The notes under the pieces are model-generated. The model did no database searches and was not told the origin of the DNA. It saw only the letters and a list, made by a program, of their open reading frames with translations. Source: Streptomyces sp. NRRL F-5126 (lineage in GTDB: Bacteria; Actinomycetota; Actinomycetes; Streptomycetales; Streptomycetaceae). From it: 64,000 nucleotides of DNA. The DNA lies in the NCBI RefSeq assembly GCF_000721265.1, contig NZ_JOFZ01000007.1:342402-406401 (forward strand). The letters are read 5' to 3'. This document shows, piece after piece, positions 44,568-53,510 of the stretch (positions are counted from its first letter, which is position 1; each line of letters begins with the position of its first letter). The position numbers were made by a program, and so were the translations under genes.

Positions 44568-45781
44568 CGGCCACGGGGCAACACGCCGGCACAGCCGCAC
44601 AGCGGCGCTCCTCCATCCGCCCGGCCGACGGCTTCCGGCTCGCGTTCACAGGCATCAGAGCACGGCGGTTGCGCTCGGTGCTCTCCGCGCTCGGCATCGC
44701 GATCGGCATCGCGGCGATGCTCGCTGTGGTCGGCATCTCCTCGTCGAGCCAGGCGCGCGTCACCCAGCAGCTCTCCAGCCTCGGCACGAACCTGTTGCGA
44801 GCCGAGGCGGGAAAGTCGCTGTTCGGGGACGAGACGTCCCTGCCGCCTGACACCGTGGGCAAGATCCGGCTTATGAACGGAGTCGAGTCGGCCGGCAGCA
44901 TCGGCGTGCTGACCAGCGTGCATGTCTACCGCAGCCCGTTGGCCGATCCGAACGCGACCGGAGGGATCCAGGTCGCCGCCGCCGACCCCGGCCTGCTCAC
45001 GGTCACCGGCACAACACTGCACAGCGGCGTCTGGCTGAACAAGGCGACCAGCAAGTACCCGGCCGTCGTGCTGGGCTCTGCCGCCGCGCAGCGCCTCGGC
45101 GTCGTCGAGCCGGGCGGCTTGGTGTGGCTGGGAGACCAGTACTTCTCCGTGCTCGGTGTCCTTGACCCCTCACCGTTGGCACCCGAGCTGGATGCCTCGG
45201 CCCTGACAGGTGAGCAGGCCGCCCACACCCTCCTGGACTGGAACAGGAGCCCGACGACCGTGTACGAGCGCTCGACCGAGCGGAGTCTGGAGCACGTCCG
45301 GAAACTGCTGCCGAGAACGGTGAACCCGCAAGCGCCAGACGAGGTCAGCGTCTCACGTCCCTCCGACGCGCTGGCAGCCAAGGCCGCGATCGACCAGGCG
45401 TTCACCCGCCTGCTGGTCGGGATCGGCGCCATCGCGCTGCTGGTCGGCGGGATCGGAGTCGCCAACACGATGATCATCTCAGTGATCGAGCGGCGCCGTG
45501 AAGTGGGTGTGCGACGTGCGCTCGGCGCCACCCGTGCCCACATCCGCACCCAGTTCCTCACTGAGGCGCTCGTGCTGTCCGGCCTCGGCGGATGCCTCGG
45601 AGCACTGATCGGCTGCGTCACAACGGCCGTGATCGCGTGGCTGAACGCCTGGCCGGTGGCGATCCCTCTGGAGCCGGTCGCGATCGGACTGATCGCCACC
45701 CTGGTGATCGGCGCGGCAGCCGGTCTCTACCCCGCGATGCGGGCCGCCGGGATCCCACCCACCAGTGCCCTCAACGGCTGA
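44564..45781 (+). CDS. ABC transporter permease (MacB/FtsX-like)
   Basis: A 405-residue permease of the MacB type. One N-terminal helix ([20 protein letters not shown]) is followed by a large extracytoplasmic domain (about residues 60-275), then three C-terminal helices of the FtsX domain, including [35 protein letters not shown] and [20 protein letters not shown]. It should work with the ATPase and adaptor to expel an envelope-active compound or lipid. The substrate is unknown; control by the divergent two-component system is inferred. Confidence 0.9.
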   Translation: MTATGQHAGTAAQRRSSIRPADGFRLAFTGIRARRLRSVLSALGIAIGIAAMLAVVGISSSSQARVTQQLSSLGTNLLRAEAGKSLFGDETSLPPDTVGKIRLMNGVESAGSIGVLTSVHVYRSPLADPNATGGIQVAAADPGLLTVTGTTLHSGVWLNKATSKYPAVVLGSAAAQRLGVVEPGGLVWLGDQYFSVLGVLDPSPLAPELDASALTGEQAAHTLLDWNRSPTTVYERSTERSLEHVRKLLPRTVNPQAPDEVSVSRPSDALAAKAAIDQAFTRLLVGIGAIALLVGGIGVANTMIISVIERRREVGVRRALGATRAHIRTQFLTEALVLSGLGGCLGALIGCVTTAVIAWLNAWPVAIPLEPVAIGLIATLVIGAAAGLYPAMRAAGIPPTSALNG

Positions 45782-45812
45782 CAGAGAAAGTGTGACGTGA
45801 TGACGCGGCCGC

Positions 45813-45845
45813 TGACGAGCTCGACGGCGCTGCTTCTTCTCGTCA
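45813..45845 (+). terminator. Possible hairpin after the export cassette
   Basis: Seven-base arms TGACGAG (45813-45819) and CTCGTCA (45839-45845) are perfectly complementary around a 19-base loop, 31 bp after the permease stop. There is no clear T-tract, so it may only weakly terminate transcription. Confidence 0.3.
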
Positions 45846-46059
45846 TCAGGAACGTGCGTCCGCACGGCAGTTCGGCACTTACAGCATCAGAATCCTTCAC
45901 CCGCATGCCTCCGCGGCGAGGCAACAAATCATCCAGCGGTCTTACCGGCCAACCCCTGTAAGAAGCGCCACACGGAAGGCGCGCTCGAAGTCATGGACGG
46001 GCCGGGAGGATGGGAGCTAGTTTCCCAGGGCAACCTTTGCTGGAGGAATGAGGTCAATC

Positions 46060-47890
46060 ATGTGTGGCATCACGGGATGGGTGGCGTACCAGCGCGACCT
46101 GACCCTTCACGGACACGACATCGAGGCCATGACCGAGACCATGTCCTGCCGCGGCCCGGACGCCGCAGGCACACTGCTCGACCACCACGCGGCCCTCGGC
46201 CACCGACGGCTTGCCGTCATCGATCTCCCAGGTGGCGCACAGCCCATGACGGTTGAAACGCCTGAGGGCGACGTCTCGATGGTCTACTCCGGCGAGGCCT
46301 ACAACTTCACGGAAATGCGTGATGAACTGCGTCGCGCCGGCCACCGGTTCGACACCGACTCGGACACAGAGGTGGTGCTCCACAGCTACCTCGAGTGGGG
46401 CGACGCGCTCGTCGATCGCCTCAACGGAATGTACGCGTTCGCAATCTGGGACGCGCGAACCGAGCGTCTCGTGATGATCCGTGACCGGTATGGGCATCAA
46501 ACCCTTCTACTACTACGAGATGGACGATGGCGTCCTCTTCGGCTCGGAACCCAAGGCCATCCTCGCCAACCCGCTGGCCCGCCGGGTCGTCGGCCTCGAT
46601 GGGCTGCGCGAGCTGTTCTCCTTCGCCAAAACGCCCGGAGCGGCGGTCTGGGAGGGCATGGCGGAGGTCAGGCCCGGAGAGATCATCACCCTCGACAGGG
46701 CCGGTCTGCGCCGCCGCAGCTACTGGCGGCTAAGGTCGGAGCCGCACACCGACAGCCGAGAGCAGACCGTCTCACACGTACGGGAGCTGCTGGACGACAT
46801 CGTCCAGCGGCAGCTCGTCGCCGACGTGTCGCGCTGCACTCTGCTGTCCGGCGGACTCGACTCCTCCGCGCTGACCGCGCTCGCTGCCCGGCACTTGAAA
46901 CCGCAGGGCGAAGTCGTGCGCAGCTTCGCCGTGGACTTCCCCGACCAGGAGAAGCACTTCCAGGCCGTGGACATCGCGCCCACCCGGGACGCGCCCTACG
47001 TCCGCGCGGTGGCCGAACACCTGCGCAACACGCACCAGGACATCATCCTGGACGGCGCAGCGTTGTCGAGCCCCGCCGTGCGCCGAGCGGCGGTCGGCGC
47101 ACGGGATCTGCCCGTGGGAATCGGGGACCGGGACAACTCGCTGTACCTGCTGTTCGCGGCAGTGCGCAAGCACACCACCGTGGCGCTCTCCGGCGAGTCT
47201 GCGGACGAGGTGTTCGGCGGCTACCCCTGGTTCCACGACGAACGGCGCCACGCAGAGACGTTCCCGTGGTTGGCAGGCCCCAAGACCCTCATCGCCGGCA
47301 ACGAGCAGGTAAGCCGCGACCTCGCGCCGAGGCTCGATCTCAAGGGCTATGTGGCGGACAGCTATCGGACCGCCGTCGCCGAAGCCCCGCCGCTGGACGG
47401 CGAGAGCGGACTCGACGCCCGGATGCGTGTCGTCAGCTACCTGCATCTGACCCGCATGGTGCAGCTGCTGCTGGACCGAAAGGACCGCATGAGCATGGCC
47501 GTCGGGCTCGAGGTGCGCGTCCCGTTCTGCGACCATCGCCTGGTGCAGTACGTCTTCAATACCCCCTGGTCGATGAAGACCTTCGACGGCCGGGAGAAGA
47601 GCCTGCTGCGCGCCGCGACCCGCGAGCTCCTGCCGGAGTCCGTGGCGAACCGCAAGAAGAGCGGCTACCCAGGCACATTCGACCCCAGCTACGTCACGGC
47701 CATCCAGGACCAGTCTGCCGACGTCGTCTCCTGCGGGCGTCCTGCAGCCGACCTGGTGGACAAGCGGGCCCTGACGGCGGCGACCACAGTGACGCCCGAG
47801 GATGTCACGCAACAGCAGCGCATGCTGATGGAACGGGCACTGGACCTCGACACCTGGTTCGCGGCGTACAACCCCACCATACGGGTGTGA
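46060..47890 (+). pseudogene. asnB: Asparagine synthase (glutamine-hydrolysing), interrupted by a one-base insertion
   Basis: The N-terminal half (from MCGITGWV, with catalytic Cys2) is a glutaminase domain: GHRRLAVIDLPGGAQPM, MVYSGEAYNF, DSDTEVVLHSYLEWG and LNGMYAFAIWD. It runs in frame to RDRYG at 46488. The synthetase half then continues one base out of frame, from GIKPFYYYEMDD through the ATP-binding LLSGGLDSSALTAL to FCDHRLVQYVFNTPW and the C-terminus. An extra T at 46489 explains the shift: without it the junction would read RDRMGIKPFYY, as in intact relatives. All other motifs are present. The start at 46060 is required to expose Cys2. It could be a true mutation, a sequencing error, or two separately translated halves, since a GTG/ATG lies at 46481/46490. 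Confidence 0.82.
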
Positions 47891-48251
47891 GGCGGGTCTG
47901 GGGTACGTGAGGATCGGACTTCAGGAGCGCGATGTGCGTGCCTGCGGAAGAACGTTGCGTGACATGGATCTGCCCTTGCTCGGTTCGGAAAGCGCAGGCC
48001 GCGAGTGGGCCTCTGCTCAGCAGGGCTGAGGTAGCCGAGGGCGTTGTGCAAACCGGCAGCCGAATACTGCCACCAAGGAGGGCGACACCGTCAGGCGTCG
48101 CCCTCCGTCCCCTTCCTGCGAACTCGGCGTAAGTGGCGAACTTGACCATTCGCCTGTGCCGGCGTCTCCGTCAGAGTCGGGACCCTCCATGAGAGGAGTT
48201 GACAGAGCCGAATCCGACCCGCCGCGGCACGCCTCCCTTCCGCGCTCCACA
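47891..48251. other. Gene-free stretch after the asparagine synthase gene
   Basis: No gene is recognisable in these 361 bp. A strong hairpin at 48077-48106 is annotated separately. Confidence 0.4.
48077..48106. terminator. GC-rich hairpin, probable transcription terminator
   Basis: Perfect 10-base arms GGAGGGCGAC and GTCGCCCTCC surround a 10-base loop. There is no T-tract, as is common for Streptomyces terminators. It lies 187 bp after the asparagine synthase stop. Confidence 0.55.
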
Positions 48252-48500
48252 GGAGGCGGGGACGTGGCCGACCACCCAAAATCCACGGCGACAAAAACTA
48301 CGACATCGACCACCGGCGGCGATGGCTCCACGAGCATGGCGTCACACTGCGGATCGCCAGCCGCGGCAAGGGAAGCTCCGGCTTGCCGGAACGTCACCGT
48401 CGGGTGGTCGAACGAACCATGGTTGGCTGCCGTCGTCTGCACCGCGCTACGAACGCGCCCTCGAGCGCTCTTCGCTGTTGTGCCGGAGATGGTGCCGTCC
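48252..48500 (+). pseudogene. IS5-family transposase remnant (C-terminal fragment)
   Basis: A plus-strand frame reads RRGRGRPPKIHGDKNYDIDH, then WLHEHGVTLRIASRGK and LPERHRRVVERTM, matching the C-terminal part of Streptomyces IS5-type transposases (KIHADKAYD, RIARKG, WVIERT). A frameshift near 48440 shifts the rest to HRALRTRYERALE-type sequence (RLHR and RYER motifs). The catalytic Glu region is partly recognisable (VVERT), but the N-terminal half and both ends are missing. A dead scrap. Confidence 0.7.
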
Positions 48501-49187
48501 GTGACCTCACCGGTTCCGGTGGTTGCGTCGCTCTCGGTGACATCATGGCTGGGCCATCCTCGGGTCATTGTGGAGGCCGACAGGGCGGGAACTCCACCGT
48601 GCCCCCAGGGGGATGTGAGCGGGAGAAGACACCAAGACCTCGTACGCGCCATCGGCGCAAGCAGTGCCCGCTTCGGCCTCGGGGACCTCGTCGCAGCGAG
48701 TGCGGTGCTGCCATCTTCGGCCGTCCCGCCCCTCAAGGACACTGCCGCAACAACCACGGCGAGCGAGGCAAGGCCGCGCCAGGACATGACGTCGGCGCTC
48801 CCTCGTGACGGCTTCCTGCCAGACTGGCCCTTACGCCAGGTGTAGCCGGCAAGTCCTTCTCCTGCCCGCGACCGTTTCGCCGCACACGATGTCGGGCGCC
48901 AGTTCGCCGTCGTCGGCCTCGGCGCGGACCTGGCGGACGAGGGGGACACGCCGAGGAGTGCGCTGGGGTCCGGCACCAGCCTGATGGCCGCGATGTCCTC
49001 ATCAGGCTGACTGACCGGATGACGTACGGCGCCCCACCCGCGTCGCGTTCGTCATCGGCGGGGACAGCGTGGGGGAGTGGGCGGTCGGGTTGCCAGAGCC
49101 CATGTCATCCGAGGTCGGCTCGGGTCGCGCGACCTCCGGGCCGAGGACCGGCTCTTCCTGGGCTTCGGAAACCGGATGCGGTTTTTT
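48501..49187. other. Decayed or gene-free stretch before the TetR operon
   Basis: No convincing gene in about 690 bp. A minus-strand frame with a signal-like start (MSWRGLASLAVVVAAVSLRG, near 48790) exists but runs antisense through the transposase remnant and has no similarity I recognise. The last 30 bp become AT-rich as the promoter begins. Confidence 0.35.
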
Positions 49188-49200
49188 AGTTGACTCAACT
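49188..49200. promoter_or_regulatory. Palindromic operator of the TetR/peptide operon
   Basis: AGTTGACTCAACT is a perfect 13-bp palindrome flanked by T-rich DNA (TTTTTT before, TTTT after). It overlaps the -35 element of the operon promoter and lies 69 bp before the TetR start, the expected place for autorepression. Confidence 0.68.
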
Positions 49201-49218
49201 TTTTGAGCTACCTACACT
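49190..49218 (+). promoter_or_regulatory. Promoter of the TetR/peptide operon
   Basis: TTGACT at 49190-49195 and TACACT at 49213-49218 are separated by exactly 17 bp, close to the sigma-70 consensus. Transcription would begin near 49225, about 44 bp before the GTG of the TetR gene. Confidence 0.68.
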
Positions 49219-49268
49219 CCTGGTCATCCTGAATATTCCGGTTGAGCAGGCCGAGGTGAGTCGCAACA

Positions 49269-49907
49269 GTGGCACGACGTGACAGCGTCAAGGTGAGTGG
49301 GAAACCGCTGCCCCTCCAGGCACGGAAGCGCCAACGGACGAGGGACTCCATCCTCAGCGCCGCGTGGCTGCTCTTCACCAGGGACGGGGTCTCCGACACG
49401 AGCATCCGGAACATCGCGGAGCTCGCGGAGGTCTCCGAGATGACCGTGTACAACCACTTCAACAGCCGCGGTGAACTTATCGAGGCCGCAGTGGCCATGA
49501 GCCAGCCCGACGTGGCGACCACGGTCGAGGCCATCGAGGAACTCCACGCGGACGGGGGCCCGTTCGAGATACTGGAGCAGATGGCCGACCGGATTCGCGG
49601 TGCCACGTCCGCCGAGCTCAAGGTCCGGCGGAAGTACCGCGAGCTGGCCAGGTCGGAACCGGAACTGATGGCCGCCTACCTCACGCGTCGGGAGCACGCC
49701 GCCGACGCGCTGACCGAGGCCCTCCTGCCCCGCGCTGCCGGAGTCGGCATGACGGAGCAGGACCTTCGCCTGCTGTGCGTCGCCTTCAGCGCGCTCTCGG
49801 AGACGGTCGCGGCGACGCAAACGGCTGACACCACGCCCGGCGACTGGGCCGACGACCTCGTGCACGCCCTCAACCTGCTCCGCGCGGGATGGGGTGGGGC
49901 GCGATGA
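49269..49907 (+). CDS. TetR-family regulator of the peptide operon
   Basis: A 212-residue TetR-type protein. A basic tail (KPLPLQARKRQRTRDSIL) leads into the helix-turn-helix TSIRNIAELAEVSEMTVYNH followed by F-N-S-R-GEL, then a helical ligand-binding domain. The GTG at 49269 begins MARRDSVKVSG. It is the first gene of a seven-gene plus-strand operon; its stop overlaps the lyase start (ATGA). A palindrome overlapping the promoter 70 bp upstream makes autoregulation likely, with a peptide or amino-acid product as probable inducer. Confidence 0.88.
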   Translation: MARRDSVKVSGKPLPLQARKRQRTRDSILSAAWLLFTRDGVSDTSIRNIAELAEVSEMTVYNHFNSRGELIEAAVAMSQPDVATTVEAIEELHADGGPFEILEQMADRIRGATSAELKVRRKYRELARSEPELMAAYLTRREHAADALTEALLPRAAGVGMTEQDLRLLCVAFSALSETVAATQTADTTPGDWADDLVHALNLLRAGWGGAR

Positions 49908-51019
49908 CCGGGGCCGTGAGCGCGGCCGGCGGTGACATACGCAGCCTGTCCGTGGTCAACACACCCAGGCGGCGGCCCGCGGCGGTGGCGCGTCGGCTGG
50001 CGGACCGGCTCGCCAGGACACCCGAGCCCGACGCCGTCCGTGAACTTCAGCGCCGGGTCGCCGGGCTGCTCGGCAAGGAGGCCGCGCTGCTGCTCCCGAC
50101 GGGGAAGATGGCACAGCAGATCGCGCTGCGCGTGCACGCCGACCTGCGCCGCCGCCGGGCTTTCGCCGGGCACCCCACCTGCCACCTGGCGAACTGGGAG
50201 TTCGAGGGATACTCGGCTGTCCACGGGCTGCGCTTCCACGCGCTCGGCGACCGGCACACGCTGTTCGCCGGCGCCGATATCGAAGGCGTGCCCGAACCTC
50301 TCGCGGCGGTGGTGTGGGAGCTGCCTCAGCGTGAGATCGGCGGCGTGCTGCCCGACTTCGGAGCGCTGCGCGAACAGATCGGCACGGCGAGGGCGAAGGG
50401 CGCCGCCGTTCACCTGGACGGGGCCCGCCTGTGGGAGTCCGCCGCGGGCTACGGCAGGTCACTCGACGAGATCGCCGCACTCTTCGACTCGGTGTACGTC
50501 TCGCTCTACAAGACGCTCGAAGTGCCGCGCGGGGCCATGCTCGCGGGCGACCGCGAGTTCGTCGAACAGGCCTGGGCCTGGGCGGTACGCCTCGGAGGCG
50601 AGTCGGGCGGCAACTGGCCGCTGGGTGCGCTTGGCCTCATGGCCCTGGAGGAGATCGTTCCCAGGACGGGCCGGCACCTGGAGCACGCCAGGGCGCTCGC
50701 CGCGGCCATCGCCGCCACGGGCGTGGCCGAAGTCGTTCCCGACCCGCCGCAGACAGCCTTGTTCCACGTCCATCTCGATCTTCCCCCCGGGCCTGTGGCG
50801 GCGGCACATGCCGAACTGGTGGAAGAAACCGGCCTGGAGCTCTTCCACGCCTTGCGCACCACCGACCATCCGCGCCGGTGCTTCTTCGAACTCTCAGTGG
50901 GCGAAGGAGCGATGGACATCAGCCCCACCGAGGTGGCGGAGTTGGTCACCACCATGACGCGCCGTGCCGCCGACCGCGCCTCGGCCATTGCCACAGCACC
51001 GGAGAGGACCTGCAAGTGA
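49904..51019 (+). CDS. Threonine-aldolase-like PLP lyase (beta-hydroxy amino acid lyase)
   Basis: A 371-residue fold-type I PLP enzyme of the threonine aldolase/beta-eliminating lyase family. HLDGARLWESAAGY holds the Asp and Arg that contact the cofactor, and VYVSLYKTLEVPRGAMLAGD contains the Schiff-base Lys203. LPTGKMAQQIAL and CHLANWEFEGYSAVHGLRF correspond to the substrate and PLP-stacking regions. It should cleave a beta-hydroxy-alpha-amino acid to glycine (or another small amino acid) and an aldehyde, or act as a tyrosine-phenol-lyase-like eliminase. It overlaps both neighbours. Placement before a peptidase and peptide importer suggests it acts on an amino acid released from imported peptides. 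Confidence 0.8.
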   Translation: MTGAVSAAGGDIRSLSVVNTPRRRPAAVARRLADRLARTPEPDAVRELQRRVAGLLGKEAALLLPTGKMAQQIALRVHADLRRRRAFAGHPTCHLANWEFEGYSAVHGLRFHALGDRHTLFAGADIEGVPEPLAAVVWELPQREIGGVLPDFGALREQIGTARAKGAAVHLDGARLWESAAGYGRSLDEIAALFDSVYVSLYKTLEVPRGAMLAGDREFVEQAWAWAVRLGGESGGNWPLGALGLMALEEIVPRTGRHLEHARALAAAIAATGVAEVVPDPPQTALFHVHLDLPPGPVAAAHAELVEETGLELFHALRTTDHPRRCFFELSVGEGAMDISPTEVAELVTTMTRRAADRASAIATAPERTCK

Positions 51020-53406
51020 ACCGCGAACTGCTCGAAGCGGACGACACACCGGACACTCTGAAGTGGCAGGCGACTCAGAACGAACGGGCCCGTGCGGTTC
51101 TGCACGGCCTGCCCGCGTACGAGCCGTTCCGGCGCCGTCTGCTCTCGCTGGCGACACGGACCAAGGCGGCGCCACTCGTTCGCGCGGGTGACCTCTGGTT
51201 CCAGCGGGATGAAAGGGAGTTCGGACGCGTGCTCGTCCGCACGGAGCCCGACGGCCCGCCACGAGTGCTGTTCGACGCCGGTGCCGTCGCTCATGAGAGC
51301 GGTGCGCCGGCCCGCCTGGAGTGGTACGCGCCGTCACCGGACGGTGCACTCGTCGCCATGGGTGTCGAGGTCGCGGGCTCCGAGACGTCCAACGTGATGG
51401 TCATGGACGTCGGCTCGGGGGAACGCATCCGCGCGGACATACCCTGGGTGCCGGCCTGGCCGGTGTCCTGGCTGCCGGACTCCAGCGGTTTCTTCGTGGA
51501 CGCGCGCAACGTGACGGGCGGCGAGTTCCTCGGAGAGGAGGACTCCCTCTACCTCTACCGGCTTTCGCAGCCGGCGCCTCGGCATCCGGAGCAACTGCCC
51601 GCTGCCGTGCGCTTCCCCCGCGCCTACGTGTCGGCCGAAGGCCGTTACACCACCCTCGTGGTGGACAACCGCACCGATCATCTGCGCCACTCCGACGGCC
51701 GATGGAGGCCCTTCCTCCACAACATCCCCGGCATGCACATCGGAGAGTTCGCAGGCGACGACTTCGTGGCCATCGTCACGGACGGGCACCCGCGCGGGCG
51801 CATCGTCCGCATGCCCGTAGCCACCGCGAGCGACCCCGAGACCTGGCACGAGATCGTCCCCGAGTGCGACGACGTACTGCTCGGCCTGTCCGTCTTCTCG
51901 GACCGCATGGTCGTGGGGATGCTTCGGGACCTGAGCACAGTGATCGAGGTCCGTGACCTCGATGGCGCGTTGATCAGCCGGCTCGACCTGCCGGAACACG
52001 GCACGGCGGGCGGCGTTTACGCCACCGCGGGGCATGTCGGCGAGCCTCCGTTCGTCCGCAGTGCCACAGAGATCTCCTTCACCTTCTCCACCCCGACGTC
52101 GTCGGCGGCGGTCTACCGCTACGAGGTGGCCGAGGACCGGCTCACCCGGGTCGCCGCACCGGCCGTTGAGCTCGACGGCGTCACCGTGCGGCGCATCACC
52201 GCCGTCTCCGCCGACGGAACCCGGGTACCCGCTACGGCGATCGTTCCCGAGAGTCACACTCCCGGCGTTCCCCTCCCCACCGTCGTCGAGGGCTACGGCA
52301 ACTTCGGGCTGGCCATGCTGCCGTCGTTCAACAGCTTCGCGGTCCCCCTGCTGGAGGCGGGCGGCGCCTACGTGATCGCTCATCTGCGCGGTGGCGGTGA
52401 GTTCGGCCTCGACTGGTGGGAGCAGGGTCGGCTCGGCAACAAACAACACACGTTCGACGACCTGTTCGCGATCGCCGGAGAACTCGTGTCCACCGGGCTG
52501 ACGACGCCCGGCTCACTGGCCTTCCACGGGGCGAGCGGCGGTGGCCTGACCGCGGGAGCCGCCATCGCACAACACCCCGAACTGTTCAGGGCCGTCGTGG
52601 CGCGTTCGCCCGTTCTCGACCTCATGAACAGGATGGGTGACCCGTTCCAGGACTCCATCGCCAGCCGCGAGTTCGGTTCCGTCCGCGACCCGGTGCAGGC
52701 CGGCTGGATGCGCGCCTACTCTCCGGTGCACCACGTACGGGCTGGGCTCGCCTACCCGGCGTGCCTCTTCGTCGCGGGTGAGAACGATCCCCGCTGCAAG
52801 CCCTGGCAGTCGCGGAAGATGGCCGCGCTGGTGGCGGCGGCCACCTCGGGGCAGGCACCTGTTCTGCTACGCGTGCACGGCAACCGGGGGCACGCCGCCA
52901 TCGGAGCCGAGGCGTTCGCACAGGAGACGGCGGAGTGGTTGGCGTTCATCGCCGACCAGATCGCCCTCACCCCCCGGACCGAGCCGGAGGCCGCGGGACA
53001 CCGTGCCGTCCGGGCGGTGGTGTTCCGTGCCGACACCGCCGACGTACGGGCCACTGGGAGCATGATGCCGGGGCAGGCGTCCGGTGACGCCGGCGGTCTA
53101 CCACCCAACTCCACGACAACCCACTTCGAGAACGCCGCGGAGCGGACCGACGCGGGCGTGTGGCAGTGCGAGCCCTGCGAATGGCAATCCATGGACATGG
53201 GCGCCCGGGCGGAGTTCTTCCACGTCACCGAGGGGACGATCGTCCTGAGGGAGCAGGACGGCACAGTGCTCGAAGCACCGGCGGGCACGTCCGTCTACTC
53301 CCCTCCTGGATGGTCAGGACAGTGGCGCGTCCCGCACCGGCTGACCAAGGTCTACGTCTCGTTCTTCCCGACGCGGAGAGGTCTTGGGCAGCCGCAGGCC
53401 TCCTGA
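51016..53406 (+). CDS. Prolyl-oligopeptidase-family (S9) peptidase fused to a C-terminal cupin
   Basis: A 796-residue protein. An N-terminal beta-propeller region (about 60-420) is followed by an S9 catalytic domain: HGASGGGLTAG with Ser507, VAGENDPRCKPWQSRK with Asp591 and GNRGHAAIG with His626, plus AHLRGGGEFGLDWWEQGRL, typical of S9A enzymes. About 60 residues later a separate DUF861-type cupin begins (WQCEPCEWQSMDMGARAEFF, then VTEGTIVLREQDG and PPGWSGQWRVPHRLTKVYV). No signal peptide, so it acts in the cytoplasm on imported short peptides. The GTG at 51016 overlaps the lyase stop. The cupin fusion is unusual; it might bind a product or act on a small nitrogen compound. Confidence 0.87.
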   Translation: MNRELLEADDTPDTLKWQATQNERARAVLHGLPAYEPFRRRLLSLATRTKAAPLVRAGDLWFQRDEREFGRVLVRTEPDGPPRVLFDAGAVAHESGAPARLEWYAPSPDGALVAMGVEVAGSETSNVMVMDVGSGERIRADIPWVPAWPVSWLPDSSGFFVDARNVTGGEFLGEEDSLYLYRLSQPAPRHPEQLPAAVRFPRAYVSAEGRYTTLVVDNRTDHLRHSDGRWRPFLHNIPGMHIGEFAGDDFVAIVTDGHPRGRIVRMPVATASDPETWHEIVPECDDVLLGLSVFSDRMVVGMLRDLSTVIEVRDLDGALISRLDLPEHGTAGGVYATAGHVGEPPFVRSATEISFTFSTPTSSAAVYRYEVAEDRLTRVAAPAVELDGVTVRRITAVSADGTRVPATAIVPESHTPGVPLPTVVEGYGNFGLAMLPSFNSFAVPLLEAGGAYVIAHLRGGGEFGLDWWEQGRLGNKQHTFDDLFAIAGELVSTGLTTPGSLAFHGASGGGLTAGAAIAQHPELFRAVVARSPVLDLMNRMGDPFQDSIASREFGSVRDPVQAGWMRAYSPVHHVRAGLAYPACLFVAGENDPRCKPWQSRKMAALVAAATSGQAPVLLRVHGNRGHAAIGAEAFAQETAEWLAFIADQIALTPRTEPEAAGHRAVRAVVFRADTADVRATGSMMPGQASGDAGGLPPNSTTTHFENAAERTDAGVWQCEPCEWQSMDMGARAEFFHVTEGTIVLREQDGTVLEAPAGTSVYSPPGWSGQWRVPHRLTKVYVSFFPTRRGLGQPQAS

Positions 53407-53510
53407 CAGTACGCACGTCACACCACACCACTGCGTTCCGGACCCGCCGAAAACGACGTCCCAACGAAACAGGACCGGGCACGAAGAGTGCCGTCACGAA
53501 GGAGCGAACC

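Noticed and set aside
48017..48976. A 319-codon minus-strand frame with a signal-peptide-like stretch
   Set aside because: It runs antisense through the IS5-type remnant and has no similarity I recognise; a gene is not supported.
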